From Rhizobium sophorae (GTDB taxonomy: Bacteria; Pseudomonadota; Alphaproteobacteria; Rhizobiales; Rhizobiaceae): a DNA stretch of 64,000 nt. The stretch covers positions 1 through 64,000 of the forward strand of contig NZ_JABFCN010000016.1 of the NCBI RefSeq assembly GCF_013087515.1. Direction: 5' to 3'. Positions within the stretch are counted from its first letter, which is position 1. Each line of letters begins with the position of its first letter. The notes under the pieces were generated by a model. The model ran no database searches. It saw only the letters and a program-made list of their open reading frames with translations, and had not been told where the DNA came from. This document shows, piece by piece, positions 55,926 through 63,947 of the stretch. Made by a program: the position numbers and the translations under genes.

Positions 55926-56264
55926 TCAAAGCCGCGTCCATGTTTGCGACTTGCAGAGGATCTTCATCACGCAGCCCTGCATCCTCAGCGAATTGCCGGA
56001 AACCTTGCCCGAGCCGCTATAGGTCTTCTCGGCCGCCGGGTCGGTGATCTCGCCGGCATAGCTGCCGCCGGTTCCCGCAAGTGTGCCGATCTTCCGGCCG
56101 GCATATTTACCGGTCTTCAGCGTCACGCAGTAACTGCCGCCGCAGGATGCGATCACTGCCGTATCGCCGGCGGCCGTCTTCCAGTTGCCGACGATCGGCT
56201 CCTCGGCATGTGCGATACCCGCGATGACTGTTATGGCGCCGGCGAGAACGAAGCTGCGGATCAT
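55926..56264 (-). CDS. Secreted DUF2147 family protein
   Basis: 112 aa with a signal peptide (MIRSFVLAGAITVIAGIAHA). The mature part begins EEPIVGNWKT, and GGSYCVTLKTG, GKYAGRKIGTL and MQGCVMKILCKSQTW match DUF2147, small periplasmic beta-barrel-like proteins of unknown role. Four cysteines suggest two disulfides. ATG 56264 follows GGAGGAAAAG. Confidence 0.88.
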   Translation of the reverse strand: MIRSFVLAGAITVIAGIAHAEEPIVGNWKTAAGDTAVIASCGGSYCVTLKTGKYAGRKIGTLAGTGGSYAGEITDPAAEKTYSGSGKVSGNSLRMQGCVMKILCKSQTWTRL

Positions 56265-56606
56265 CTTTTCCTCCATGATGTCCCTTGGTCGGTCGCGAAA
56301 ATAACTGACGCGAACGTAAAGGTAAATAAGCCCGATCACCGTTCTGCGGATCGGGTGAAAAACGGGAGAGAAAAGCCATGCGGCGAGCTTGTACGGATAT
56401 CGCCTGCTGATTTCATGATGAATGATCCGTTTATTTTCAAATCTGAATCTTTCGTAAAATCCGCTCGAAAATCCTTAATTCGCAGGGAGTCCGATGTTTA
56501 ACGAAAATCCAATTTTACCAAGTGTTTGCACTTTGTTTGTCTCAAATTAATCATGCATTTTAGGCGTTTTTTGAAAGCCGTTTGGCATAGTGAACCCATC
56601 AAACGA

Positions 56607-56668
56607 GCGGGGCAAACCCGCCGGACCGAAAGGGCCGCAAGCCGCGATAGACGGCAAGGCCCGAAGGT
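56607..56668 (+). promoter_or_regulatory. Structured 5' leader of the Sel1-like gene
   Basis: Two adjacent elements fold well: a hairpin GCGGG-GCAAA-CCCGC (56607-56621), and a longer stem built of ACC/GGT, GGGCC/GGCCC and GCCG/CGGC, separated by purine internal loops GAAA/GAA and GCAA/AA and capped by CGATAGA (56625-56668). It sits 42 bp before the ATG inside a 446-bp gene-free region (56265-56710) whose upstream half is AT-rich and likely holds the promoter. I cannot assign it to a known RNA class. Confidence 0.5.
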
Positions 56669-56710
56669 AAAACAGGGTCAGTCATAAACAGGCTAACAGG
56701 GATAAAACCG

Positions 56711-56980
56711 ATGGCACGCTTTGAAATGCACAATGCTGAAACGGCCACCATGGGTGGCGACAACAACAGCGCCGATGTCTTCTGCGAAATGGGTCTGATG
56801 TATGCAACCGGCCGCGGCTGCGAAGTCGACCTCGTTGCTGCCCACAAATGGCTGAACATCGCCGCAATCAAGGGCAACGACCGCGCCGCCGAGCTTCGCG
56901 CCGACGTGGCCGCCGCCATGGACAAGATGCAGCTCGCAGCAGCGCTGCGCGCCGCCCGCGAGTGGATGACGGTTCACTAA
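56711..56980 (+). CDS. Small Sel1-repeat-like protein, 89 aa
   Basis: An 89-aa cytoplasmic protein starting MARFEMHNAET. The core FCEMGLMYATGRGCEVDLVA, AHKWLNIAAIKGNDRAAEL is a single Sel1/TPR-like unit (A/G-rich helix pair with LG-x-x-Y-x-x-GxG), and the last 30 residues are helical. Sel1 units mediate protein contacts; a lone unit suggests an adaptor or oligomer. Codon use is strongly biased, suggesting high expression. It has a structured leader and a very strong terminator. Confidence 0.85.
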   Translation: MARFEMHNAETATMGGDNNSADVFCEMGLMYATGRGCEVDLVAAHKWLNIAAIKGNDRAAELRADVAAAMDKMQLAAALRAAREWMTVH

Positions 56981-56982
56981 AA

Positions 56983-57026
56983 ACAGGATGATTTTAGGCC
57001 CGTTTGGCCTAAAATCTGAATCCTGT
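56983..57026 (+). terminator. Strong terminator after the Sel1-like gene
   Basis: ACAGGAT (56983-56989) pairs with ATCCTGT (57020-57026), and inside it GATTTTAGGCC pairs perfectly with GGCCTAAAATC around CGTTT. A T/A-rich tail follows. The 18-bp composite stem starts three bases after the stop. Confidence 0.85.
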
Positions 57027-57042
57027 TCTACATTATATAGTT

Positions 57043-57092
57043 AGAACATGATGTCGTCCGAAAACCGCTCACACTTTTCGGCATCATGCTCT
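57043..57092. repeat. Rhizobium-type palindromic repeat
   Basis: AGAACATGATGTCGTCCGAA, then AACCGCTCACACTTTTCGG, then CATCATGCTCT form an imperfect palindrome. The element, with its CCGAAAACCGCTCACACTTTTC core, is familiar as a very common intergenic repeat in Rhizobium genomes. Confidence 0.65.
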
Positions 57093-57187
57093 GAGATCGT
57101 CTCCGATCAATCGACAAGAGCAGCAAAAACAACCTCAAAAGAGGGAGCTGGCGGGGCGCTTTGGACGGGGCCGACGCCGGGAGAACG

Positions 57188-57221
57188 GAACCGCGACCGG
57201 ATCCTCCACCGGCCGCGGTTC
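57188..57221 (-). terminator. Terminator of the HisC-like gene
   Basis: GAACCGCG-A-CCGG pairs with CCGG-C-CGCGGTTC around an 8-base loop, beginning 7 bp past the aminotransferase stop on the minus strand. Confidence 0.7.
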
Positions 57222-57227
57222 TTCGCT

Positions 57228-58343
57228 TTATCGGCCGATCTGTTTCAGGACCTGCGGCAGCGCTTCTTCGAGGAGCGCCATATCCGCCTCCGGCCCGACG
57301 CTGACGCGAATGCAGCGATTGAGCGGCGCCACGCCAGGCATGCGGATGAAGACGCCGCGCTCCATCAGCCCGTCGACGATCGCCCTGGCATAAGCGCCGT
57401 CGCGGCCGGCGTCGATCGCCACGAAATTCGTCGCCGAGAGCAGCGGTTGAAGGCCGTTCGCCCGGGCAATGCCGCCGATCCGCTCCCGGCCCGCATGGAT
57501 TTTCCCGACCACCTCGACGAGATAGGCCTGGTCCTTCAGCGCCGCGAGCGCTGCTGCCGTCGCCAGCCGGTTCATGCCGAAATGGTTGCGGATCTTGTCG
57601 AAGGCCTGTGCGGTGCCTGCCGTCGAGATCGCGTAGCCGGTGCGTGAGCCGGCAAGTCCGTAGGCCTTGGAGAAGGTGCGGGTGCGAACGACGTTCGGCA
57701 GCTCGATGAGCGAGGAGATCGACGGCAGCGAACCTGCCGGCCCCGTCTCGCTATAGGCCTCGTCGAGCACCATCAGCGTCGTCTCGGGCAGCGCACGGGC
57801 GAAAGCGACGATGCTGTCGGCATCCCACCAGCTTCCCATCGGATTGTCGGGATTGGCGAAATAGACGAGCGGCGCATTCTCGCGTTTCACCGCATCGAGC
57901 AGCCCCTTGAGGTCCTCGCGGTCGTTTGCGTAGGGAACGGTCACCAGCCGGCCGCCGAAACCGGCGACATGGAAATTGAAGGTCGGATAGGCGCCGAGCG
58001 AGGTAACGACGGGCGCGCCCGGTTCGATCACCAGCCGGACGATCTGGCCGAGCAATTCGTCGATGCCGCTGCCGATGGCGATATTGGCGGCCGAGACGCC
58101 GAGATGGGCGGCAAGCGCTTCCCTGAATGCAAAATTCTCCGGATCATTGTATTTCCAGATATTGCCGGCCTCCTCGCGCATCGCTGCAAAGACAGAAGCG
58201 GCTGGGCCGAAGCCGTTCTCATTGGCGCCGATGCGCGCCGAAACGGCAAGTCCGCGCTGGCGCTCGATCGCCTCGGGACCGACGAAGGGAACTGTGGAGG
58301 GCAGGGCGCTGGCAAGAGGTGTGAAGCGCGAAAAGGCGGACAT
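57228..58343 (-). CDS. Histidinol-phosphate aminotransferase-like PLP enzyme (class I/II)
   Basis: 371 aa. The PLP lysine is in RTRTFSKAYGLAGSRTGYAI, with NPDNPMGSWW (substrate Asn) and DEAYSETG before it, all typical of HisC and related aromatic aminotransferases. Because it is unlinked to other his genes, it may act on other amino acids. ATG 58343 begins MSAFSRFTPLA, the conserved start region; an upstream frame extension has no similarity. Confidence 0.88.
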   Translation of the reverse strand: MSAFSRFTPLASALPSTVPFVGPEAIERQRGLAVSARIGANENGFGPAASVFAAMREEAGNIWKYNDPENFAFREALAAHLGVSAANIAIGSGIDELLGQIVRLVIEPGAPVVTSLGAYPTFNFHVAGFGGRLVTVPYANDREDLKGLLDAVKRENAPLVYFANPDNPMGSWWDADSIVAFARALPETTLMVLDEAYSETGPAGSLPSISSLIELPNVVRTRTFSKAYGLAGSRTGYAISTAGTAQAFDKIRNHFGMNRLATAAALAALKDQAYLVEVVGKIHAGRERIGGIARANGLQPLLSATNFVAIDAGRDGAYARAIVDGLMERGVFIRMPGVAPLNRCIRVSVGPEADMALLEEALPQVLKQIGR

Positions 58344-58456
58344 GCGAAGGCAGTTTCCCGGACATATTGACAATCGGCGCAACAATAGGCCCGGGCACGG
58401 CCAACGCAAGCAAGATTATTCCCGCAACGGCAGCGCCGCGCGTGTCGTCGGCCTGT

Positions 58457-58858
58457 TCACGCGCGGAAGATCGGCGCACGTCGGGCGTCGATTGCTTCCA
58501 TATTACCGATCATGAAATCGGTGCGGACGACGCGGCGCAGAACCTCGGGGTCCATGATGTTGATGAACCGCACGCCGATGCGTTCTTTATGGCGATAGAC
58601 CTCGGCGCAGCCGATCCGGTAGGCGAGGCCGAGAATGTTGAGATAATAATGTTTCGGCAGACCGGCGGTGGTCGATACGACGAAGGTGGCGCCGCCCTGC
58701 GAGATATCGATGATCTCGGCGCTTCGCATCGAGACGCCTGTGAGGCACGGGCGGACAGCGACGATGCGGGCGGGTCGCTTGACGTTAAACTCTTCCCAGC
58801 GCAGGTCGTAGACAGCGGATTTGACCGTGGCAAGGTGTGTAGCGCGGAGCATAGTCAT
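58457..58858 (-). CDS. PilZ domain protein 1
   Basis: A 133-aa single-domain protein. The c-di-GMP motif parts appear as FNVKRPARIVAV (Arg pair, R-x-x-R spacing) and IIDISQGGATFVV (the [D/N]-x-S-x-x-G motif), followed by the barrel strands YYLNILG and RIGVRFINI. It probably binds c-di-GMP and signals by protein contact. It is a paralogue of the PilZ protein at 61333. Its promoter region carries three 21-bp repeats. Confidence 0.85.
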   Translation of the reverse strand: MTMLRATHLATVKSAVYDLRWEEFNVKRPARIVAVRPCLTGVSMRSAEIIDISQGGATFVVSTTAGLPKHYYLNILGLAYRIGCAEVYRHKERIGVRFINIMDPEVLRRVVRTDFMIGNMEAIDARRAPIFRA

Positions 58859-58890
58859 TCACATTCTCCGTCAGACAGGGCACATTTGGG

Positions 58891-58953
58891 GTCTTGATCA
58901 CGAGCAAGCTGGTCTTGATCGCGAGCAAGCTGGTCTTGATCTCATTCAAGCAG
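58891..58953. repeat. Three 21-bp tandem repeats upstream of PilZ gene 1
   Basis: Units start at 58891, 58912 and 58933. Units 1 and 2 differ at one base; unit 3 is more diverged. The core of unit 2, CTTGATCGCGAGCAAG, is a 16-bp near-perfect palindrome. A possible fourth half (CTTGCTCCAACCAAG) follows. A 21-bp period is two helical turns, so bound proteins would line up on one DNA face. Confidence 0.75.
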
Positions 58954-59100
58954 GGGTCTTGCTCCAACCAAGGTCACATGAATGTTTTGCACATTCGTCA
59001 AATATAAAATTACAATTTTAACGAGTTTAAACTTTGTTCCCAAGCGGGACGCCCTGATGTCCATTATCGGGACGCGGGCTTTCATCTCTAGGCTCCCGTT

Positions 59101-59502
59101 TCAGCCAAAAAATCTGACGGCGAAATATCCGCCGGCGGCAGTCAGCGCCGTCATAGCCGTGCCCCAGGCCATGTCGACCAGGCTCATGGCGAGCGGCCAG
59201 TTGCGAAGCGTGGCGAGATTGGTGATGTCATAAGTGCCATAGGCCGCCAGTCCCAGAATGGCACCGTGGAGAAACGCCGTGGCGATCGAGCCCGCCGACA
59301 GTGCCGGCAGCACGGCAAGTACAACCACCGCGGCGGCGAAAAACAGGTAGAACAGTGCGCCGACCGCCAGATTGGGCGAGGGCAGCATCAGCGCTCCCAG
59401 CTGGTCGCGATAGAAATTGCGGGCGATGAAGCCGAGCCATATCCCGTCGCAGATGAGAAGAGTGAGAAAGGTGCCGGCATAGGCGAGCAGTGATGTCTTC
59501 AT
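59101..59502 (-). CDS. DUF2177 family membrane protein
   Basis: 133 aa with four predicted membrane helices. It begins MKTSLLAYAGTFLTLLICDG and contains the family features DGIWLGFIARNFYRDQLGAL and YGTYDITNLATLRNWPLAMS. Function is unknown. ATG 59502 follows GGGAGATTGACG. Confidence 0.9.
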   Translation of the reverse strand: MKTSLLAYAGTFLTLLICDGIWLGFIARNFYRDQLGALMLPSPNLAVGALFYLFFAAAVVVLAVLPALSAGSIATAFLHGAILGLAAYGTYDITNLATLRNWPLAMSLVDMAWGTAMTALTAAGGYFAVRFFG

Positions 59503-59664
59503 CGTCAATCTCCCGAGCTTGGCCTTTCTACGCAGCAAAGGCCGACCGGATCGCCGCCCGTTCGATTTCGGTGCAATTTTCCCGAACTCTTTCAATGGCC
59601 GAGCGTTGTGTCTTGATCGATGAAGCACGGCGCGCTTCGAATGACGACAGCGAGGAGTTGAAAG

Positions 59665-60111
59665 ATGACCGACGTCAAAATCCCTTGGAAATCATGGGTC
59701 GTGGTCTGCAACGGAGCCAAGGCTCTGATCATGCAGAATGCCGGCGATGCTCAGCTGATGAACCTGAAGGTGCTGGAAACTCTGACGCAGCCGAGCGAGC
59801 CCGACCGCGAGATCGGCGCCGACAAGCCCGGCCGCAGCCATGCCGCCGATGGCTTCAGCCGCAGTGCTGTCGAGGAGACCAACTGGCAGGATCAGGCCGA
59901 AGCTCAATTCCTGAAACAGGTCGCGGAAAGGCTGGGTGAGCTGGCGCAGGAAAAGGATGTCCGCCGCATTGTCCTCGTTGCGCCGCCGAAAGCACTCGGC
60001 GCGCTGCGGCCGGCCCTCAGCGCCGATACGCAGGCAGCGATCTCCTTAGAATTGGCGAAGGACTATACCAATATGCCGGTCGACGAGATTGAGCGGCATC
60101 TCGCCGCCTGA
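59665..60111 (+). CDS. Host attachment protein family (baeRF-like)
   Basis: 148 aa. WVVVCNGAKALIMQNAG at the start, the central GRSHAADGFSRSAVEETNWQ and IVLVAPPKALGALRPALS match the family annotated 'protein required for attachment to host cells', related to the bacterial archaeo-eukaryotic release-factor-like (baeRF) fold. The name derives from an Agrobacterium observation; the molecular role is not established. Divergent from the DUF2177 gene; a strong terminator follows. Confidence 0.87.
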   Translation: MTDVKIPWKSWVVVCNGAKALIMQNAGDAQLMNLKVLETLTQPSEPDREIGADKPGRSHAADGFSRSAVEETNWQDQAEAQFLKQVAERLGELAQEKDVRRIVLVAPPKALGALRPALSADTQAAISLELAKDYTNMPVDEIERHLAA

Positions 60112-60135
60112 GCCGGCAAAACCTGTTTATTAGTG

Positions 60136-60160
60136 AACGCGGGTCGATGGCCCGCGTTTT
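60136..60160 (+). terminator. Rho-independent terminator
   Basis: AACGCGGG pairs with CCCGCGTT around TCGATGG, and the T-run TTTT ends at 60160. It serves the host-attachment-family gene and lies just before the stop of the convergent LysR gene. Confidence 0.9.
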
Positions 60161-60172
60161 CATGCCGTTGCG

Positions 60173-61039
60173 TCAAGCGGACGGTCTCTGCCCGGCAAAC
60201 AGATCTTCATGGTCGGCAAAGAGCGCCGCCAGGCGGTCGATGACGATCCTGACTTCCGGCCGTTGCCGCTCGTCGTCATGCGCAACGATCCACATCTCAT
60301 AGGTCAGTTCGTCGATGACAGGCCCGGCGCGGACAAGCCTGCGCTCCTGATCGCCGATGAAACAGGGGAGCACGCCGCGGCCGGCACCGCCGCGGATGAG
60401 GTAAAAGAGCATATGCTGCGTGTTCGTCCAACTGGTGATCCAGGAATCCGGCTGTTCGAACGTCCATTTGTCCGCCGGCGTGATGGCGGTATCGGTGCCG
60501 AGTGAGATCCAGTTGCAGTTTTTCTCGTCATAGCCGGCCGCCTGATAAGCCGCATGCGCCACCGTGACCGAACGGCGGATCGCGACGTTGCCGCTCTCCG
60601 GCCGGCTGTGGCGAATGGCGATATGCGCCTCGCGATAGGTGAAATCGACGCTCGTGTCGCAGGTCTTGTAGCACATGCGGAAGCTGTCCTTCGGCGTCCA
60701 GACGCTTGCCAGATGGTCGGCGACGAAACGCGAGGTCCAGCTGTCGGCCGCCGTCGAGACGATCGGCAGCGTCAGCACTTCGCCGCGCCAGTCGGAGATC
60801 GCACGCGCCGCATCCTGCATCAGCCGGACGCGATCGAGCAGCTCCTGCCCGTCCTTGGCCAGTAGATAGCCGGTGGGGCCGCGGCTGAACAGCGATCGGC
60901 CCGTCACCCGTTCGAGTGCCAGCATGCGCCGGCCGATCGTCGGTGCGCTGAGCCCGGTGCGCTGAGCCGCCGCCGAAAGCCCGCCGCCGGTCGCAACGTG
61001 GAAGAAAAGTTGCAGGTCGTCCCAGCTCGCATCTTTCAT
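60173..61039 (-). CDS. LysR family transcriptional regulator
   Basis: 288 aa. The N-terminal helix-turn-helix reads LQLFFHVATGGGLSAAAQRT, GLSAPTIGRRMLALE, and the remaining 190 residues form the effector-binding domain. GGGG-rich sequence precedes the ATG. The divergent neighbour is only a doubtful small frame, so the target is not obvious. Confidence 0.93.
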   Translation of the reverse strand: MKDASWDDLQLFFHVATGGGLSAAAQRTGLSAPTIGRRMLALERVTGRSLFSRGPTGYLLAKDGQELLDRVRLMQDAARAISDWRGEVLTLPIVSTAADSWTSRFVADHLASVWTPKDSFRMCYKTCDTSVDFTYREAHIAIRHSRPESGNVAIRRSVTVAHAAYQAAGYDEKNCNWISLGTDTAITPADKWTFEQPDSWITSWTNTQHMLFYLIRGGAGRGVLPCFIGDQERRLVRAGPVIDELTYEMWIVAHDDERQRPEVRIVIDRLAALFADHEDLFAGQRPSA

Positions 61040-61130
61040 GGATGAAAACCCCCTTTCTCCAACGCCTCTACATCGGAGGGGCGCGAAGGCTTAGCTCAAT
61101 GCCTGAGCCAAATAGATGGAGGATGCAGCA

Positions 61131-61382
61131 ATGGATCTCAACTGGGTTGTTCTCTTTAGGGAAATCGAAATCGGCAATCGCCGGATCCGCCATGATCCCT
61201 TGAGCGATCCGCTCGATCGTCCGGAATGGCGCGGATTTCTCTGGGCCGTTTCGATCATCGCGCGCCTTGTCGCAAGACGGAGCGGCGAAACAAGGGCGAC
61301 GTGCCGCGATGGTTCGCGGATCGGAAAAAGCCTCAGGTTTCGAAGTTCAATCGCAACACGTGGTGCAGGAATTCCGGATTGA
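61131..61382 (+). CDS. Doubtful small protein, 83 aa
   Basis: The frame begins MDLNWVVLFREIEIGNRR after GGAGGATGCAGCA and has plausible codon use for about 60 codons, but its last 50 bp overlap the PilZ gene on the other strand. No family is recognised. It is divergent from the LysR gene (91 bp), the position of a LysR target, which is the main reason to list it. Confidence 0.3.
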   Translation: MDLNWVVLFREIEIGNRRIRHDPLSDPLDRPEWRGFLWAVSIIARLVARRSGETRATCRDGSRIGKSLRFRSSIATRGAGIPD

Positions 61383-61665
61383 TCAGCATGTTGAAGCTGA
61401 TCGTCACCAATTCGCCTTCGCGCTTGACCACGGTCGCACCGATCTCGTCATGGATGCCGAGGATTTCGAGAAAGAAATGGCTCGGCATTTCCAGGTTCGG
61501 GCTGACTTCGAGCAATGCGCCGGCAAGCGTGATCGTGCGGATCAGGCAGCGCACCTGCGTTCCGGTGCTGAGGTGATGGCCGACGAAGATGATGTTGCCG
61601 GGCCTGTCGAGATTGAATTCCCTGTAAGCACGTTCCGGCTTGGGGTGTTCTGTGTCGAGGTGCAT
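61333..61665 (-). CDS. PilZ domain protein 2 (degenerate c-di-GMP motifs)
   Basis: 110 aa and paralogous to PilZ protein 1: MPSHFFLEILG and INPEFLHHVLRLNF match LPKHYYLNILG and MDPEVLRRVVRTDF. The ligand motifs are changed: DRPGNIIFV has one Arg where two are needed, and TITLAGALLEV replaces D-x-S-x-x-G. It may not bind c-di-GMP and could act as a partner of protein 1. Confidence 0.75.
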   Translation of the reverse strand: MHLDTEHPKPERAYREFNLDRPGNIIFVGHHLSTGTQVRCLIRTITLAGALLEVSPNLEMPSHFFLEILGIHDEIGATVVKREGELVTISFNMLINPEFLHHVLRLNFET

Positions 61666-61842
61666 CTGAAAGGCCCTTTTAGCCTCCGCTTGTAATACGA
61701 CAGGATATTAGCTGAAGAATGCTGACATTTGCTGAAGAACACCGTTAAGATTGAATGCTTATGTGAAGCCCGCGGGAAAATCGCATCGATTTCGTGCAGA
61801 TTTGCCCCAAAGTTGCGCATTCCCGGCGCAGATGCGCCATTC

Positions 61843-61959
61843 TTGACATGTCGGCGGCGTTCGCGCATACAAGGGCCGGTTCGAGGCACCGGCCGCTCGC
61901 GGATGAAAATCCATGGTGAAGTCCTCACGATCATGGTCACGGCCCTTTGTGCATGCTGA
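61843..61959 (+). promoter_or_regulatory. Promoter, hairpin and 18-codon open frame upstream of the glyoxalase-superfamily gene
   Basis: TTGACA (61843-61848) and CATACA (61866-61871) are separated by 17 bp. A hairpin, GGCCGGT with ACCGGCC (61874-61894), would open the transcript. An 18-codon frame, MKIHGEVLTIMVTALCAC, follows at 61903-61959. The next gene starts 60 bp later. The rest of the 354-bp space from 61666 has no other feature I can support. Confidence 0.45.
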
Positions 61960-62019
61960 CTGACGGCAATGCGAGCTCCCATCCGCAGTCGAAGAGCATG
62001 CCTTGCGAAGGCTCACGCC

Positions 62020-62460
62020 ATGACGACGACCTATCCTGCTATTGACGAATTGAAGGCCCAGGCCAAGCGCCTGCGCCAGGCGATGAATGATTGCGGCACC
62101 AGACTGACCCACAGTGCGGCCCTGGAAATGATTGCCCGCCAGCACGGCGTGCGTGATTGGAATACACTTGCGGCTCTTGCGGCAAAGCCCAATGCCGCTC
62201 CAAAGACGCCGCTCTTCGTCGGCGCGCATATTCGCGGCCGTTATCTCAATCAGCCGTTCACCGGCGAAGTCCTGGCGCTTTCGGCCCTGCCGGGCGGCGA
62301 CCTCCACAGGATCACCATCCATTTCGACGAGCCGGTGGATGTCGTTACCTTCGAGAGCTTTTCCGCCTTTCGCCAGCGTGTGAACGCGCAGATCGATGCC
62401 GACGGTGTGTCGCCGCGGAAGACCTCGAACGGCGTGCCGCATCTGGTGCTCGATCTCTAG
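62020..62460 (+). CDS. Glyoxalase superfamily protein (Glyoxalase_8-like)
   Basis: 146 aa. The start IDELKAQAKRLRQAMNDCG, LTHSAALEMIARQHGVRDWN and TLAALAA is the compact helical signature of this domain family, followed by a beta-rich part (GRYLNQPFTGEVLALSAL). Despite the family name, no glyoxalase metal ligands are visible, and function is unknown. ATG 62020 follows GAAGG; an upstream in-frame ATG at 61969 adds 17 unrelated residues. Confidence 0.82.
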   Translation: MTTTYPAIDELKAQAKRLRQAMNDCGTRLTHSAALEMIARQHGVRDWNTLAALAAKPNAAPKTPLFVGAHIRGRYLNQPFTGEVLALSALPGGDLHRITIHFDEPVDVVTFESFSAFRQRVNAQIDADGVSPRKTSNGVPHLVLDL

Positions 62461-62535
62461 TTTGCTTTCATTCTTTTGAGGCTGTCCGATACGTAAGCCG
62501 GATCGGGCCTCGCTCGCTATCGCACGGATTTCTCC

Positions 62536-63903
62536 ATGACCGATCTTTCTGAAGGCAATGCTTTTCTCACCGGCTGGCTGCCGGGCGTCTTCATCAAAAC
62601 GGCGGCACCAATCGTCGCGATCACCACCGTCAACGGCCTGTTCACCGTCGTCGACGCCTATTTCCTCGGCGCCTATGTCGGTCCGGACGCACTCTCTGCC
62701 GTCAGCCTGATTTTCCCCGGGCTGATGCTGCTGGTCGCCCTGCAATCGCTGGTCTCGAACGGCATGGCGAGCATCCTCGCCCGCCGGCTCGGCGCCGGCG
62801 ATCGCGAGGGCGCTCGTCGCGTGTTTGCCGGCGCGCATGCGCTGGCACTCGCCGTTACCCTCGTCCTCAATCTGGTCTACTGGACTGTCGGCCGGCAGAT
62901 CATCGATGCCGGTGCCGCCGGCAATGCTGCCGTGGCCGACAGCGCCATGCTGTTCATGGGCGCGATGATCGCCTGTGCGCCAGTCGGCTTCTTCCTGTCG
63001 CTGCATCTCGACGGATTGCGCTGCGAAGGCAAGATCGGTTTCATGATGCTGGTGACGCTGTCGGCCTCGCTGCTCAACATCTTCGCCAACTGGCTGTTCA
63101 TGGCGGTCATGCATTGGGGCGTGCTCGGTTCGGCAGCCGGCTCCATCGCCTCGCAATTCGCCTGTCTCGCGGCCGTGCTCGCCTATCGCTGGCCTCGGCC
63201 GACGGCACTGAGGCCTTCCCCGGGGTTGGCTCTTGCCGAATGGCGCGGCATCGCCGCCTTCGGCGCGCCGATGAGCCTCGGCTTCATCGGCATATCGCTG
63301 GCCTCGGCCGCCATTTTGATCAACGTCTCGCTCTGGAGCGTGGCAGACTACGTCGCAACGGTGGCTGCCTACGGCATCATCACCCGGATCATGACTTTCA
63401 CCTATCTGCCGCTGCTTGGCCTCAGCATCGCGCTGCAGACGGTCGCCGGCAATAATCACGGTGCCGGCCTCGGGCTCCGCGTCGGCCGCAGCCTGCAGAT
63501 CGCCATGCTCGTAGCACTCGTCTATTGCACCCTGGTGGAGATCGCCGTCGAATTGCTGGCCGGTCGCATTGGCGCCGTCTTCGTCGCCGATCCCGACATT
63601 ATCGCCGAGGTCAGACGAATTCTGCCCTGGACAATCGGCGCCTATTTTCTCTTTGGGCAGATGCTGATCCTGTCGTCCTATTTCCAGTCGATCGGCGATG
63701 CCCCGCGCGCGGCGATCTTCGGCCTGTCGCGGCCCTATCTGTTCACCCTGCCGCTCACCTTCCTGTTGCCCTTCGTCTTCGGCGAACAGGGAATCTGGAT
63801 GGTGCCGGTCTTTGCCGAGGCAGGCATGTTCATCCTTGCCTTCCTGGTGCTGTCGCGGAACGCAAAGCGCCGCGGTTGGCGCTACGGGCTTTTACCAACC
63901 TGA
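62536..63903 (+). CDS. MATE family efflux transporter
   Basis: 455 aa with twelve predicted helices in two related halves. FTVVDAYFLGAYVGPDALSA in the first half and GAPMSLGFIGISLASAAILI in the second are typical of MATE/NorM-type carriers, which export cationic drugs in exchange for sodium ions or protons. The substrate is not evident. The ribosome site is weak. A strong bidirectional terminator follows. Confidence 0.93.
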   Translation: MTDLSEGNAFLTGWLPGVFIKTAAPIVAITTVNGLFTVVDAYFLGAYVGPDALSAVSLIFPGLMLLVALQSLVSNGMASILARRLGAGDREGARRVFAGAHALALAVTLVLNLVYWTVGRQIIDAGAAGNAAVADSAMLFMGAMIACAPVGFFLSLHLDGLRCEGKIGFMMLVTLSASLLNIFANWLFMAVMHWGVLGSAAGSIASQFACLAAVLAYRWPRPTALRPSPGLALAEWRGIAAFGAPMSLGFIGISLASAAILINVSLWSVADYVATVAAYGIITRIMTFTYLPLLGLSIALQTVAGNNHGAGLGLRVGRSLQIAMLVALVYCTLVEIAVELLAGRIGAVFVADPDIIAEVRRILPWTIGAYFLFGQMLILSSYFQSIGDAPRAAIFGLSRPYLFTLPLTFLLPFVFGEQGIWMVPVFAEAGMFILAFLVLSRNAKRRGWRYGLLPT

Positions 63904-63906
63904 GAC

Positions 63907-63938
63907 GGAAAAGCCGCACTCGCCAGCGCGGCTTTTCC
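63907..63938. terminator. Bidirectional terminator
   Basis: GGAAAAGCCGC (63907-63917) pairs perfectly with GCGGCTTTTCC (63928-63938). A-run and T-run at the ends allow function for both the MATE gene and the convergent partial gene. Confidence 0.85.
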
Positions 63939-63947
63939 TGCCGTCTT

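Noticed and set aside
56607..56668. Calling the Sel1 leader a GEMM c-di-GMP riboswitch
   Set aside because: Only fragments of the consensus are present (GGCAAACC, GAAA, GCAAGCC); the conserved GGCCUA and the closing P1 strand are not found.
58785..58967. A 60-codon minus-strand frame running through the 21-bp repeats (IKTSLLAIKTSLLVIKT)
   Set aside because: The peptide repeat only reflects the DNA repeat, there is no ribosome site, and the PilZ gene starts inside it in another frame.
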